Positions 1-8,173 of a stretch of 64,000 nucleotides of DNA are shown here, piece by piece. The position numbers were made by a program, and so were the translations under genes. This DNA comes from Marivita sp041725935 (GTDB lineage Bacteria > Pseudomonadota > Alphaproteobacteria > Rhodobacterales > Rhodobacteraceae): NCBI GenBank assembly GCA_041725935.1, contig JBGRQD010000003.1, positions 62,001 to 126,000 of the forward strand. The letters are read 5' to 3'. The notes under the pieces were generated by a model. The model saw only the letters and a list, made by a program, of their open reading frames with translations. It had not been told where the DNA came from and did no database searches. The stretch's first letter is position 1. Each line of letters starts with the position of its first letter.

Positions 1-581
1 AGCGCCCCGTGCAAGGCAAGCTGCGCATTGTCGGTCAGCACCTCCTGCACCTCGCCCACATCGACCGTCACTTCCGACGTCTGCGCCGCCAAAAGAAACG
101 CCGTCGCATTGGCAAACACATACCCAACCGCCAGCGCTTCCCCCTCCAGCAAAGCCGAAAACTCCGCCTTCCGATCCGCCCCCAGCGACCCCTGCAAATT
201 CGCCCGCTTCATCTCGCCCAACAGTGTCGCATCCGAAAACGCCTCCCCCATCGCCAGCGCGATCCCAAGCGCCCGCCGCAGCCCATGCATCACCGCGGCC
301 TGCGAAGGCGAAACGAGCGGATCATCTCCATCCGCCCCGGCAATCCGCTCCAGCAGATGCACCCCCTCGGGCCGGGCGGTCGACCGCGTCACCAATCCCG
401 GCGTGGTCGACCGAAACCGCCGCCGCGTTCCGATCCCCGAAGACCGCTCCGACGCAACAGGCTCACCCCCAGACGCAACCCGAGGCGTATGATCGAACCC
501 CTCCAGCATCGCATTCGCCGCCGGGTAATGTTTGCGGATCGCCTCTTCGCGCAGCTCCATCAAATCGGACGTTACGGACAT
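1..581 (-). CDS. Unknown protein, N-terminal ~193 codons only (cut by window edge)
   Basis: The reading frame starts at ATG 581 and stays open to the window edge, so the C-terminus is missing. The start has a good ribosome-binding site (TAGGAG, about 9 nt upstream). The visible part begins MSVTSDLMELREEAIRKHYP, has an Arg/Ser/Thr-rich stretch around residues 40-65, and then looks helical and soluble. No signal peptide, membrane segment or recognised motif is visible. It is the third gene of a minus-strand operon behind two other unknown genes, 76 nt after the preceding stop. I do not recognise the family; the shared operon suggests a joint role. Confidence 0.8.
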   Translation of the reverse strand, partial: MSVTSDLMELREEAIRKHYPAANAMLEGFDHTPRVASGGEPVASERSSGIGTRRRFRSTTPGLVTRSTARPEGVHLLERIAGADGDDPLVSPSQAAVMHGLRRALGIALAMGEAFSDATLLGEMKRANLQGSLGADRKAEFSALLEGEALAVGYVFANATAFLLAAQTSEVTVDVGEVQEVLTDNAQLALHGA

Positions 582-598
582 CTTGCGACGCTCCTATG

Positions 599-633
599 CT
601 TCATCTTGCCAAATAAACTCCCGCCGGAGGCTC
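599..633 (-). repeat. Dispersed intergenic motif, copy 1
   Basis: On the minus strand this reads GCCTCCGGCGGGAG, then TTTATTTGG, then CAAGATGAAG. The same order of blocks (GC-rich block, TATTT core, purine-rich AGAAG tail) recurs near 28324, 31463, 58130 and 61256. It lies between two genes of the first operon, just upstream of a ribosome-binding site. From memory, similar strings are common between genes in Rhodobacterales. Its function is unknown. Confidence 0.5.
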
Positions 634-657
634 CCGAACCCATCGAAAGCGCGACGG

Positions 658-1773
658 TCAATAACTCAACACCCGCCCCGCATCGTTCACCACGAACTTG
701 CGCACCGACGCAAAACCGGGAGGGTTCAATTCTGCCAAGGCCTGAAATGGCCGCTCCGGCAGGATCACCATGCGCTCGGTCGCCGTTGTCCCGGTCTCAG
801 CCCCGCGCCCGGCGAAGGGATCAAGCGCGAACACCTCGCGGTCCACTTTCGAAAACCACCCCGATTTCTCCTGCCGCACCCGTTCGCTTTCCAACTCTTC
901 CAAAGTCCAGGCCAACGCCCAATCCTGCCCCTCTGGCGCGCGCGCCTGTTCCAGCACGTCATGGATCGGCCCTGACTGCTGTGTGAAGGATTGCGAATAC
1001 ATCGGCCCGATGTGAAACCGCCGCAGCCGTTTGGGGTGCAGATCGTCAAAGGTCTCGTCGAACCCTTGGGCAATGGTCAGCAATTTCAAACCGCCAAGCG
1101 ACTGCGCCATCAGATGCGCCTGCGCTTCAGGCCAGCGGCGGTCGTCCTTGGGCAGAGCCTCGCGCCCGCTGTCCTCGACCTCCATCAGGTAGATCACCGG
1201 CAGGTTCACCTGGCTGTCATAGACCGACCAGTGCAGCAGATAGCGCCGTCGCTCCTCGCCCGACAACCACAGGCATTGCGGATCGTTGCGCGCCCAGAAC
1301 AGCTTGCCGCGCGCCAGTTCCTCGTAATAAAGCCGCTGGCTCAGGGTGAATTGCAGCCGCGTAGGGATCGCCTGATCGCCGATGATCTCGGCCACCATCC
1401 GGTCCTTGAGCGCATCGACCGAGGGCATCGACCGCAGATGCTGGTCCGCCTGCGCGGCATCATTCGCCATGACCAGCAATTCGGTCGTCGTGGGAAACCC
1501 GCTGTCTTTCACATCCATGGTGAGAGAGCCGAAAAACTGCCCGGTATCGCGCCCCACCAGCAGGTACTTCATCGACAGCGCCCGGAACGTCAGGTTGAGC
1601 GCCAGTACGTATCGGGTCAGTACCTCGACCTCGATCTTGGAGAGCCGCTTTTCCACATGCAGCATCGCCGCGACCCGGCCCAGATGGGTCAGGATCCTGT
1701 CAAATTTGGCAAAGTACCGGCGGCTGGCCAGCGTGTCGGGCAAGCCGCGATGGTCATTGGCGGGGGTGGTCAT
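658..1773 (-). CDS. Unknown 371-residue protein
   Basis: This is a complete 371-residue protein with no signal peptide or membrane segment. Its ATG overlaps the stop of the upstream coiled-coil gene by 4 bases (ATGA), which indicates translational coupling. The N-terminal half is rich in hydrophobic heptads (about residues 20-75, FDRILTHLGRVAAMLHVEKR). The middle is acidic and aromatic-rich (RRYLLHWSVYDSQVNLPVIYLMEVED). I do not recognise the family. The coupling suggests it is made in fixed ratio with the coiled-coil protein and may bind it. Confidence 0.8.
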   Translation of the reverse strand: MTTPANDHRGLPDTLASRRYFAKFDRILTHLGRVAAMLHVEKRLSKIEVEVLTRYVLALNLTFRALSMKYLLVGRDTGQFFGSLTMDVKDSGFPTTTELLVMANDAAQADQHLRSMPSVDALKDRMVAEIIGDQAIPTRLQFTLSQRLYYEELARGKLFWARNDPQCLWLSGEERRRYLLHWSVYDSQVNLPVIYLMEVEDSGREALPKDDRRWPEAQAHLMAQSLGGLKLLTIAQGFDETFDDLHPKRLRRFHIGPMYSQSFTQQSGPIHDVLEQARAPEGQDWALAWTLEELESERVRQEKSGWFSKVDREVFALDPFAGRGAETGTTATERMVILPERPFQALAELNPPGFASVRKFVVNDAGRVLSY

Positions 1774-2846
1774 GAACCATACAGGTTCTTGTCGTGTTTC
1801 TCGACGATCGCCTGGAACCGGCGTGCAAAGCGTTCGTCTGCCTTGGCCTTGGCTTCCAACACCTCGCGGGCGAAGACCATGTGATCCTCGTGGCTCTCGA
1901 GCATGTCGGCCATTCGCTGATTGGTCGCGGCACCGATCCCGGCCATGGCGGATTGCGCTTCCTGATCGGTCTTCACACCGATCTCGTTGATCCGGTGCGC
2001 GACGTCCTGCTGCTGCGCGGTCTTGAGTGACTTGGACAAGGCATCGTACAGCACAACCCGCTGCTTGGTGTCGGTCTGCAATTTGTTGATCAGCACCATC
2101 TGCGTCGCCGCCTGGTTCTGAAGGCTGTCGATCCAGGTCTTGCCCTTCTCGATATAGCGCTCAAGCGTCTGGCTTTTGGCCAGCTTGACCTGCTCGTCCT
2201 GCACCATCGCGTTGTAGGCGGCGTTCAGCTCGGCCAGTTCGGTCTCCAGCTTGGTACGCGCGGCAGCGTCCTGTTCGACGCTGATCTTGTTCTCGAGCTC
2301 GATGATCTTCGGGTCCATCGTCAGGATCTCGGCCCGGACCGATTCCAGCTCACCCACCGTCGCCTCGCGCTCGTCCAGTGTTTCGGACAGGTTCACCTCG
2401 ACCTTGTCCTTCTGTTCGTTGAGCAGGTTCAACTGCCCCTGCAAGAGCGTCACGATCACATCCGATTTGGCAATCAGGTCCTGCAACTTGTCGTCGATGG
2501 AGGCGGTCTTCATCCGCTCCTGCCGCAGCGACTCGGACTTGCCCTTGGAAAAGATGCCAACAAAGCTTTCCCAGCCGGTCTTTGACCGCATTTCGTCGAA
2601 ATCCTTGGAAAACGCCGAGGTCACGTCATCCAGACCCATGATCAGTTCCGCGATATTCGCGTTCATCACATCCGTATGGGCATGCACGTCATCAAGCGTC
2701 GCGTTCTCGATGTCGAAGGTGATGTCATCACCCGTTTTCATCTTGCTCCGGGCGGTTTCGATCCGGCCTGTCAGCTCTGCGATCTTGGCCTGTGCTTCGG
2801 CCACCTGCGCCTGGCTTTCGCGGACCTGCGTGTCAAAATCAGCCAT
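1770..2846 (-). CDS. Cytoplasmic long coiled-coil protein, distantly TelA-like in layout
   Basis: This is a 358-residue, highly charged protein that is almost all heptad-like helix. There is a coiled coil from about residue 8 to 35, a break containing WESFVGIFSKGKSE near 95-105, and then long helices to the end. No signal peptide or membrane segment is visible. The W..F...F.KGK segment followed by long helices recalls the toxic-anion-resistance (TelA) layout, but the likeness is weak and I would not assign that function. It is the first gene of a three-gene operon, with a GGAGAG ribosome-binding site. Its promoter should lie in the 179-nt gap facing the divergent gene at 3026. Confidence 0.75.
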   Translation of the reverse strand: MADFDTQVRESQAQVAEAQAKIAELTGRIETARSKMKTGDDITFDIENATLDDVHAHTDVMNANIAELIMGLDDVTSAFSKDFDEMRSKTGWESFVGIFSKGKSESLRQERMKTASIDDKLQDLIAKSDVIVTLLQGQLNLLNEQKDKVEVNLSETLDEREATVGELESVRAEILTMDPKIIELENKISVEQDAAARTKLETELAELNAAYNAMVQDEQVKLAKSQTLERYIEKGKTWIDSLQNQAATQMVLINKLQTDTKQRVVLYDALSKSLKTAQQQDVAHRINEIGVKTDQEAQSAMAGIGAATNQRMADMLESHEDHMVFAREVLEAKAKADERFARRFQAIVEKHDKNLYGS

Positions 2847-2963
2847 TCAAAACTCTCCGATCAATCTGTTCGGTCTGAAAACAAGGGATACCCGCTCCGG
2901 GACAAGGCGAGCTTGGTGAAACAATCGCAAAACCCCGGTTGAAAGGGAAGCACAGATCGCGCT

Positions 2964-3010
2964 TAAAGGTGTTTGGGGCTTGGCTCGGCATCCAGCACAG
3001 ACCACCTTTA
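2964..3010 (+). promoter_or_regulatory. Possible 5'-UTR stem next to the ribosome-binding site of the 3026 gene
   Basis: TAAAGGTG at 2964-2971 is the exact reverse complement of CACCTTTA at 3003-3010, with 31 nt between them. The right arm ends directly before the TAAGGAG ribosome-binding site at 3011. If transcription starts upstream of 2964, the stem could influence access to that site. No experiment or covariation supports this yet. Confidence 0.3.
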
Positions 3011-3025
3011 TAAGGAGATTTTGAA

Positions 3026-3589
3026 ATGTTCAGATTTACGACTTTGACGTTTGTCGCGGCGCTGTCCCTGCCGCTTGTCGCGCAGGCTGATGAAATCACC
3101 GACACGCTCCAGGCGGCCATCGACGCCTACAACGAGGGCGACGTGACCTATGCGCTCGAAGAGCTTGATTTCGCGCGCCAGAAACTGATGGCGCTGCGCG
3201 CCGAGGCGTTCCAGCAATTCCTGCCCGAAGCCCCCGATGGCTGGACCCGTGAGGTCGAATCCGAAATGCAGGCCGGGCTTGCCATGATGGGCGGTGGCAT
3301 GGGCGCCAGCGCTGAGTACAGTGCGCCGGATGGGTCGCAGTATTACTCGATCACCATGATGGCCGACAACGCGATGGTTGCGAGCATGGGTGCGATGGTG
3401 GCCAATGCTGCCGCCATGGGCATGAAGGTCGAACGTGTCGGCCGTCAGCGGGTGGCCCTGAACGATGGTCAGGCGATGGCCATGGTCAACAACCGTATCC
3501 TCATTACCGTCGAAGGCGGTGACGAGGCTCTGCTCATGGAAGCGATGGAGCGGATCGACTTCGATGCGCTGTCGAATTTCGGCAATTGA
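3026..3589 (+). CDS. Exported Met-rich protein of unknown function
   Basis: This 187-residue protein has a clear Sec signal peptide (hydrophobic core in residues 4-18, cleavage after VAQA at about 21), so it should be periplasmic. A short helical region (residues 25-65) leads to an FLPEAPDGWT motif. A methionine- and glycine-rich section follows at about 85-140 (LAMMGGGMG, AMVASMGAMV). The ATG has a strong TAAGGAG ribosome-binding site. It is divergent from the coiled-coil operon. The FLPEAPDGW-type motif recurs in unannotated periplasmic proteins as I remember them. Metal binding through Met is only a possibility. Confidence 0.75.
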   Translation: MFRFTTLTFVAALSLPLVAQADEITDTLQAAIDAYNEGDVTYALEELDFARQKLMALRAEAFQQFLPEAPDGWTREVESEMQAGLAMMGGGMGASAEYSAPDGSQYYSITMMADNAMVASMGAMVANAAAMGMKVERVGRQRVALNDGQAMAMVNNRILITVEGGDEALLMEAMERIDFDALSNFGN

Positions 3590-3614
3590 GAATTTTTACC
3601 ATGCGGTAAAATTC
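3590..3614. terminator. Inverted repeat after the Met-rich gene, weak terminator candidate
   Basis: GAATTTTTACC and GGTAAAATTC flank ATGC and pair over 10 bp with one bulged T. It starts at the stop codon of the upstream gene. There is no clear T-run after it, so it may be a hairpin or protein site rather than an intrinsic terminator. Confidence 0.35.
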
Positions 3615-3669
3615 GTAAAATCGGCAGGCTTGCCCCGCGCAGGCTGTTTTACCGATCCGAACCGTACGA

Positions 3670-4668
3670 TCAGCCAATACGATTTGTACGGTCCAGCAAA
3701 TCAACGCCCTGCTGTGCCCAGAGGTGCAGCAGGTCGATGAAGACCCAGTTCTCGGCCAGCTTGTCGTCCTCGCGGCGGTAAAAGTCGATCACTCTGAAAT
3801 CGACCCTCTGACCGGTGGACGGCATCCCCATGAACCCGCCGATGAATTCGGCGGTGAAGTTGGGCCAGCCAAAGAAACCTCCGAAATTACCCTCCGCCAT
3901 GCGGCACAGATGGCCGGTTCTTGACCGATTGGTAAAACTTGCGCGGAACGGCGCGGAATGCTGTTCGGCATATCGTGGAATGGTATATGTTGCACCGATC
4001 CCGGCAGGTCCCCACCAGATCATGTTTTCATGCCACGTGCGGCGCAGTTCTTCTTCCAAAGGCAAGCCAAGGTTCCAGTCGCCCAGATCACCCACCATCT
4101 CGTTGATCGCGTGCAGGGTCGCCGCGCCTTCGGCTTCGGGCGCGTCATGGTACAACAGCCCTTGATGCGTTACCGGCCCGGGCTGTACCAGATGCGCGCC
4201 GGTTTGCGGCCCAAACGGGTTTTGCCCGGCCTGCATCATCAGGTGAGGCAGGTCGAAATACATCACCTCTTCAATGACTTGCCCGTCGAGAACCTTGTGA
4301 AACGCCCCGTATCGCAGCATCCCGATCTTGCGATTTGGCCGCACACCCCACAGGGACGCATCGAAAAGTCCCATCAGATGCCCCATCGACGCTACCCAGA
4401 CCGCGCCATCGTCGGCCATGTGGTTGCGCCCTGCAAAGAACAGGTCTGTGCGCCGTTGCAATGACGTCAACGCTGTTTTGACGGGGTGCCAGAACCCGGT
4501 CGCAACAGCCTCCGGACCAGTCAGCAAACCCACCGGATGATAACCGCGCCAGATCAGGTCTGGGTGACAGAAACGCTGCAACACTTCAGCCGTGCTGTCT
4601 GCGGAAGCCTCTGATAATGCGTCATAATAATCTCGGACAAGCTGTTTCTCGGATTGGAAGCCGGACAT
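3670..4668 (-). CDS. Double SnoaL-like (NTF2-fold) protein
   Basis: Two SnoaL/NTF2-like halves sit in tandem, at about residues 1-150 and 170-330. Both have the typical pattern of an N-terminal helix (LVRDYYDALSE), a W-containing strand and a closing strand with VIDFYRREDDKLAENWVFIDLLHLWAQ-type sequence. SnoaL-family members include polyketide cyclases, aldol-type isomerases and small-molecule binding proteins; the substrate here is unknown. ATG 4668 is chosen because AAAAAGG lies 6 nt upstream; an ATG at 4695 is the alternative. It follows gmaS by about 70 nt on the same strand and may be cotranscribed with it. Confidence 0.7.
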   Translation of the reverse strand: MSGFQSEKQLVRDYYDALSEASADSTAEVLQRFCHPDLIWRGYHPVGLLTGPEAVATGFWHPVKTALTSLQRRTDLFFAGRNHMADDGAVWVASMGHLMGLFDASLWGVRPNRKIGMLRYGAFHKVLDGQVIEEVMYFDLPHLMMQAGQNPFGPQTGAHLVQPGPVTHQGLLYHDAPEAEGAATLHAINEMVGDLGDWNLGLPLEEELRRTWHENMIWWGPAGIGATYTIPRYAEQHSAPFRASFTNRSRTGHLCRMAEGNFGGFFGWPNFTAEFIGGFMGMPSTGQRVDFRVIDFYRREDDKLAENWVFIDLLHLWAQQGVDLLDRTNRIG

Positions 4669-4740
4669 AAGAGGCCTTTTTGCAATCGTATGCATTCACG
4701 CTGCACATTGCCCGAAATCCGGAATTCGGCAAGCCGAAAT

Positions 4741-6069
4741 TCAAATGTCCAGCGTGTTGTCTTTCTCCCACTGGGTGAAGTGCGACACGTAGGAATTCCA
4801 TTCCTGCATCTTGAGGTTCAGAAACGCAGCAGAGAATTCCTCGCCCATTGCTGCCTTCAGGTCCTTGTCCTTGCCGTAGGCCCGCAACGCGTCCAGCATG
4901 TTGAGCGGAAGCTGCGGCGCGCCCCGAACCTTGTGACCTTCGGCGTACATGTCGATGTCATGACGCTTGCCCGGGTCGGCCTTGGAACGGATGCCGGACA
5001 GCCCTGCTGCAATGATAACCGCTTGTAAAAGATAGGGGTTCGCCGCGCCATCCGCGAGCCGCAGTTCGAACCTTCCGGGGCCGGGGACGCGCACCATGTG
5101 GGTGCGGTTGTTCCCGGTCCATGTGACGGTGTTGGGTGCCCACGTCGCCCCTGAGACTGTTCGTGGCGCGTTGATCCGCTTATAGCTGTTGACCGTCGGA
5201 TTGGTGATCGCGGCCAAGGCGCTGGCGTGTTTCATGATCCCGCCAAGGAAATGCTTGCCGCGTTCCGAAAGGCCCACCTCACCGGTTGGGCCATCGCCTT
5301 CGCCTGCAAAGACATTGGTCTTGGCCTTGTCGCCCGGCGCATCCCAGACCGAGATATGCGCGTGGCAGCCATTGCCGGTCAGGCCCTCGATGGGCTTGGG
5401 CATGAACGTGGCGCGAAAGCCGTGTTTCTCGGCGACGGATTTCACCATGAACTTGAAGAACGAATGTTTGTCGGCAGTCTTCAACGCATCGTCAAAGTCC
5501 CAATTCATCTCGAACTGGCCATTCGCGTCCTCGTGGTCATTCTGGTACGGTCCCCAGCCCAGATCGAGCATGTAGTCGCAAATCTCGCGGACCACGTCAT
5601 AGCGGCGCATCACCGCCTGTTGGTCGTAGCAGGGCTTTTCCGCGGTATCGAACGGGTCACTGGTCTGGTCGCCTTCGGGGGTGAGCAGGAAAAACTCTGC
5701 CTCAACGCCTGTCTTCACATGCAGCCCTTCGCCCGCCGCCTCGTCGATGAGGCGGCGCAGGACGTTGCGCGGGGCCTGGGCCACGTCTTCGCCTTCCATG
5801 ATGCAATTGCTGGCAACCCAAGCGACCTCGGGTTTCCACGGCAGTTGTATGACCGAAGCCGGATCAGGAACCGCCAGCATATCTGGATGGGCGGGTGTCA
5901 TGTCGAGCCACGTCGCAAAGCCCGCAAAGCCAGCGCCATCTTTCTGCATGTCGGCAATAGCCTGTGCCGGGACCAGTTTGGCGCGTTGCCCGCCAAAGAG
6001 GTCGGTAAACGAAATCATGAAATACTTGACGCCGTTGTCCTTGGCGAATGTGGCGAGATCCGTGGTCAT
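4741..6069 (-). CDS. gmaS: Gamma-glutamylmethylamide synthetase (glutamine synthetase family)
   Basis: This 442-residue glutamine-synthetase-fold enzyme joins methylamine to glutamate with ATP, the first step of the N-methylglutamate pathway. It has the acidic metal site EAE (123-125), the NDHED/NGQFEMNW segment (178-190), the ATP/substrate motif NGCHAH (233-238), and the RINAPRT...GNNRTHMVRVPGPGRFELR region. The length fits GmaS/GlnT proteins. The call over ordinary glutamine synthetase rests on its position directly downstream of mgsABC. A hairpin with a T-run lies between mgsC and this gene, so it may have its own promoter or depend on read-through. Confidence 0.88.
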   Translation of the reverse strand: MTTDLATFAKDNGVKYFMISFTDLFGGQRAKLVPAQAIADMQKDGAGFAGFATWLDMTPAHPDMLAVPDPASVIQLPWKPEVAWVASNCIMEGEDVAQAPRNVLRRLIDEAAGEGLHVKTGVEAEFFLLTPEGDQTSDPFDTAEKPCYDQQAVMRRYDVVREICDYMLDLGWGPYQNDHEDANGQFEMNWDFDDALKTADKHSFFKFMVKSVAEKHGFRATFMPKPIEGLTGNGCHAHISVWDAPGDKAKTNVFAGEGDGPTGEVGLSERGKHFLGGIMKHASALAAITNPTVNSYKRINAPRTVSGATWAPNTVTWTGNNRTHMVRVPGPGRFELRLADGAANPYLLQAVIIAAGLSGIRSKADPGKRHDIDMYAEGHKVRGAPQLPLNMLDALRAYGKDKDLKAAMGEEFSAAFLNLKMQEWNSYVSHFTQWEKDNTLDI

Positions 6070-6102
6070 GCGATCTGTTCCCCGTTGTTACTTAATCCAT
6101 TG

Positions 6103-6132
6103 AAAAAGGCGCAGCCTCGGGGCCGCGCCTTT
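6103..6132 (-). terminator. Hairpin between mgsC and gmaS (intrinsic terminator-like)
   Basis: Read on the minus strand, AAAGGCGCGGC pairs with GCTGCGCCTTT over 11 bp (one G-U) around a 6-nt loop, followed by TTC. It sits in the 70-nt gap inside the pathway operon. It could partly stop transcription before gmaS or stabilise the upstream mRNA. Confidence 0.65.
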
Positions 6133-6139
6133 GAAAGTC

Positions 6140-7483
6140 CTAGAATGTCGTCCCCGGCTTTCCGGGCCACCAGTCGGTTCCGGCGAGAGGCACCTTGGCC
6201 ATGGCGGCGGCCTCCATCGTCAGTGCGCAGAGATCCTCTGGCTCGAGGTTGTGCAGCTTGTTCTTGCCGCAGGCCCGCGCGATGGTCTGGGCTTCCAGTG
6301 CCATCACCTTGAGGTAGTTGCGCAAGCGACGGCCGCCTTCGACCGGATCAAGACGGGCGGACAACTCCGGGTTCTGGGTGCTGATGCCCGCAGGGTCATT
6401 GCCCTCGTGCCAATCGTCATAGGCCCCGGCGGTGGTGCCCAGCTTTTGATACTCGGCTTCCCATTTCGGATCATTGTCGCCGAGCGCAATCAGGGCGGCG
6501 GTGCCAATCGATACCGCATCCGCACCAAGCGCCATGCATTTCGCCACATCCGCGCCAGTGCGCACGCCGCCAGACACGATCAGCTGCACCTCGCGGTGCA
6601 TGCCCAAATCTTCGAGCGCACGCACGGCTTCGCGGATGCAGGCGAGGGTCGGCATCCCGACATGTTCGATGAACACGTCCTGCGTCGCTGCGGTGCCGCC
6701 CTGCATGCCGTCCAGTACCACAACATCAGCGCCCGCCTTGACCGCCAGAGTGGTGTCGAAATAGGGCCGCGCGCCACCGATCTTGATGTAGATCGGCACC
6801 CGCCAGCCGGTGATTTCGCGCAACTCGAGGATCTTGATCTCAAGATCGTCCGGCCCGGTCCAATCCGGGTGACGACAGGCCGAGCGTTGGTCGATCCCCT
6901 TGGGCAGATTGCGCATGTTGGCGACACGGTCGGTGATCTTTTGGCCCAAAAGCATACCGCCGCCGCCGGGTTTCGCGCCTTGGCCAACGACCACTTCGAT
7001 GGCGTCCGCTTTGCGTAGGTCGTCGGGGTTCATGCCATAGCGCGACGGCAGGTACTGGTAGACCAGCGTCTTGGAATGGCCGCGTTCTTCGGGCGTCATG
7101 CCGCCATCGCCAGTGGTGGTGGAGGTGCCAGCGAGCGTGGCACCGCGACCGAGAGCCTCTTTTGCGGCACCGGACAGAGCACCAAAGGACATGCCCGCGA
7201 TGGTGATCGGGATGTCCAGCGTGATCGGGTTCTTGGCGTAGCGCGTTCCAAGGATGACGGAGGTGTCGCACGCCTCGCGGTAGCCTTCGAGCGGGTAGCG
7301 CGAGATCGACGCGCCGAGGAACAGCAGGTCGTCGAAATGCGGAACCTTGCGCTTCGCCCCGCCGCCGCGAATGTCATAGATGCCGGTGGCTGCAGCGCGC
7401 CTTATCTCGGCGTTTACCGGGTTCGAAAAGGTGGCGGATTGGATCGGAACCGTGCGCGGGGCGCTGGTCTGGTCGTCTTTCAT
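6140..7483 (-). CDS. mgsC: N-methylglutamate synthase, FMN glutamate-synthase-like subunit
   Basis: This 447-residue protein resembles the central/FMN domain of glutamate synthase. It carries GMSFGALSG, STTTGDGGMTPEERGHS, GGGGMLLGQKI, the barrel segment VVLDGMQGG and SGGVRTGADVAKCMALGADAVSIGTAALIALG. In the pathway it completes transfer of the methylamine group to form N-methylglutamate. ATG 7483 is preferred; a TTG at 7498 would overlap the mgsB stop. The gene follows mgsB by 11 nt in the order MgsA (amidotransferase), MgsB (GXGXG), MgsC. Confidence 0.88.
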   Translation of the reverse strand: MKDDQTSAPRTVPIQSATFSNPVNAEIRRAAATGIYDIRGGGAKRKVPHFDDLLFLGASISRYPLEGYREACDTSVILGTRYAKNPITLDIPITIAGMSFGALSGAAKEALGRGATLAGTSTTTGDGGMTPEERGHSKTLVYQYLPSRYGMNPDDLRKADAIEVVVGQGAKPGGGGMLLGQKITDRVANMRNLPKGIDQRSACRHPDWTGPDDLEIKILELREITGWRVPIYIKIGGARPYFDTTLAVKAGADVVVLDGMQGGTAATQDVFIEHVGMPTLACIREAVRALEDLGMHREVQLIVSGGVRTGADVAKCMALGADAVSIGTAALIALGDNDPKWEAEYQKLGTTAGAYDDWHEGNDPAGISTQNPELSARLDPVEGGRRLRNYLKVMALEAQTIARACGKNKLHNLEPEDLCALTMEAAAMAKVPLAGTDWWPGKPGTTF

Positions 7484-7494
7484 CTGTCCGGCCC

Positions 7495-8172
7495 TCAATA
7501 CGCGTTGTCGATGTTGAAGTTGTAAAGCTGCCGGGCCGAGCCATAGCGCTTGAACTCTTCGGGTTTCGCGTCGCAGCCGCCGCGTTCCAGCAGGTCGGTC
7601 AGCAATGCGATATGTTCGGGGCGCATCTCTTTCTCGATGCAGTCCGCTCCCAAAGATTTGACTGAGCCGCGCACGAAAAGCCGCGCTTCGTAGATCGAGT
7701 CGCCCAGCGCATCACCCGCATCCCCACAGACAACCAAGTTGCCCGATTGCGCCATGAAGGCGGACATATGCCCGACATTGCCGTGCACGATGATGTCGAT
7801 GCCCTTCATCGAAATCCCGCAGCGCGACGAGGCGTTGCCCTTGATGATAAGCGTGCCACCGTGGCCGGTCGCACCTGCATATTGCGACGCGTCGCCGTCG
7901 ATCACCACAGTGCCTGACATCATGTTCTCGGCCACGCCCGGCCCGACAGAGCCGTGTACATTGATCGTCGCCAGCTTGTTCATGCCGCCGCAGTAATAGC
8001 CGGTCGAACCTTTGACCGTCACTTCGATCTCTGCGTCGAGTCCAACTGCAATCGCGTGGCTGCCTTTGGGGTTCACGATTTCCCACGCGGTCTGGTTCGT
8101 TGCCTCGGCCTGCGCCTGAAGCGTGGCGTTCAGGTCGCGCAGTGCGGTTGTTTCCATGTCGATGGTCTGCAT
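7495..8172 (-). CDS. mgsB: N-methylglutamate synthase, GXGXG-domain subunit
   Basis: This 225-residue protein corresponds to the C-terminal GXGXG domain of glutamate synthase. It has repeated turns of a right-handed beta-helix (GGMNKLATINVHGSVG, GDASQYAGATGHGG, GNASSRCGISMKG, CGDAGDALGDSIYE). It serves as the structural partner of MgsA and MgsC. The start at ATG 8172 lies 1 base after the mgsA stop, so translation is coupled. A longer frame open to 8304 lies inside mgsA and is not needed. Confidence 0.88.
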   Translation of the reverse strand: MQTIDMETTALRDLNATLQAQAEATNQTAWEIVNPKGSHAIAVGLDAEIEVTVKGSTGYYCGGMNKLATINVHGSVGPGVAENMMSGTVVIDGDASQYAGATGHGGTLIIKGNASSRCGISMKGIDIIVHGNVGHMSAFMAQSGNLVVCGDAGDALGDSIYEARLFVRGSVKSLGADCIEKEMRPEHIALLTDLLERGGCDAKPEEFKRYGSARQLYNFNIDNAY

Positions 8173-8173
8173 C

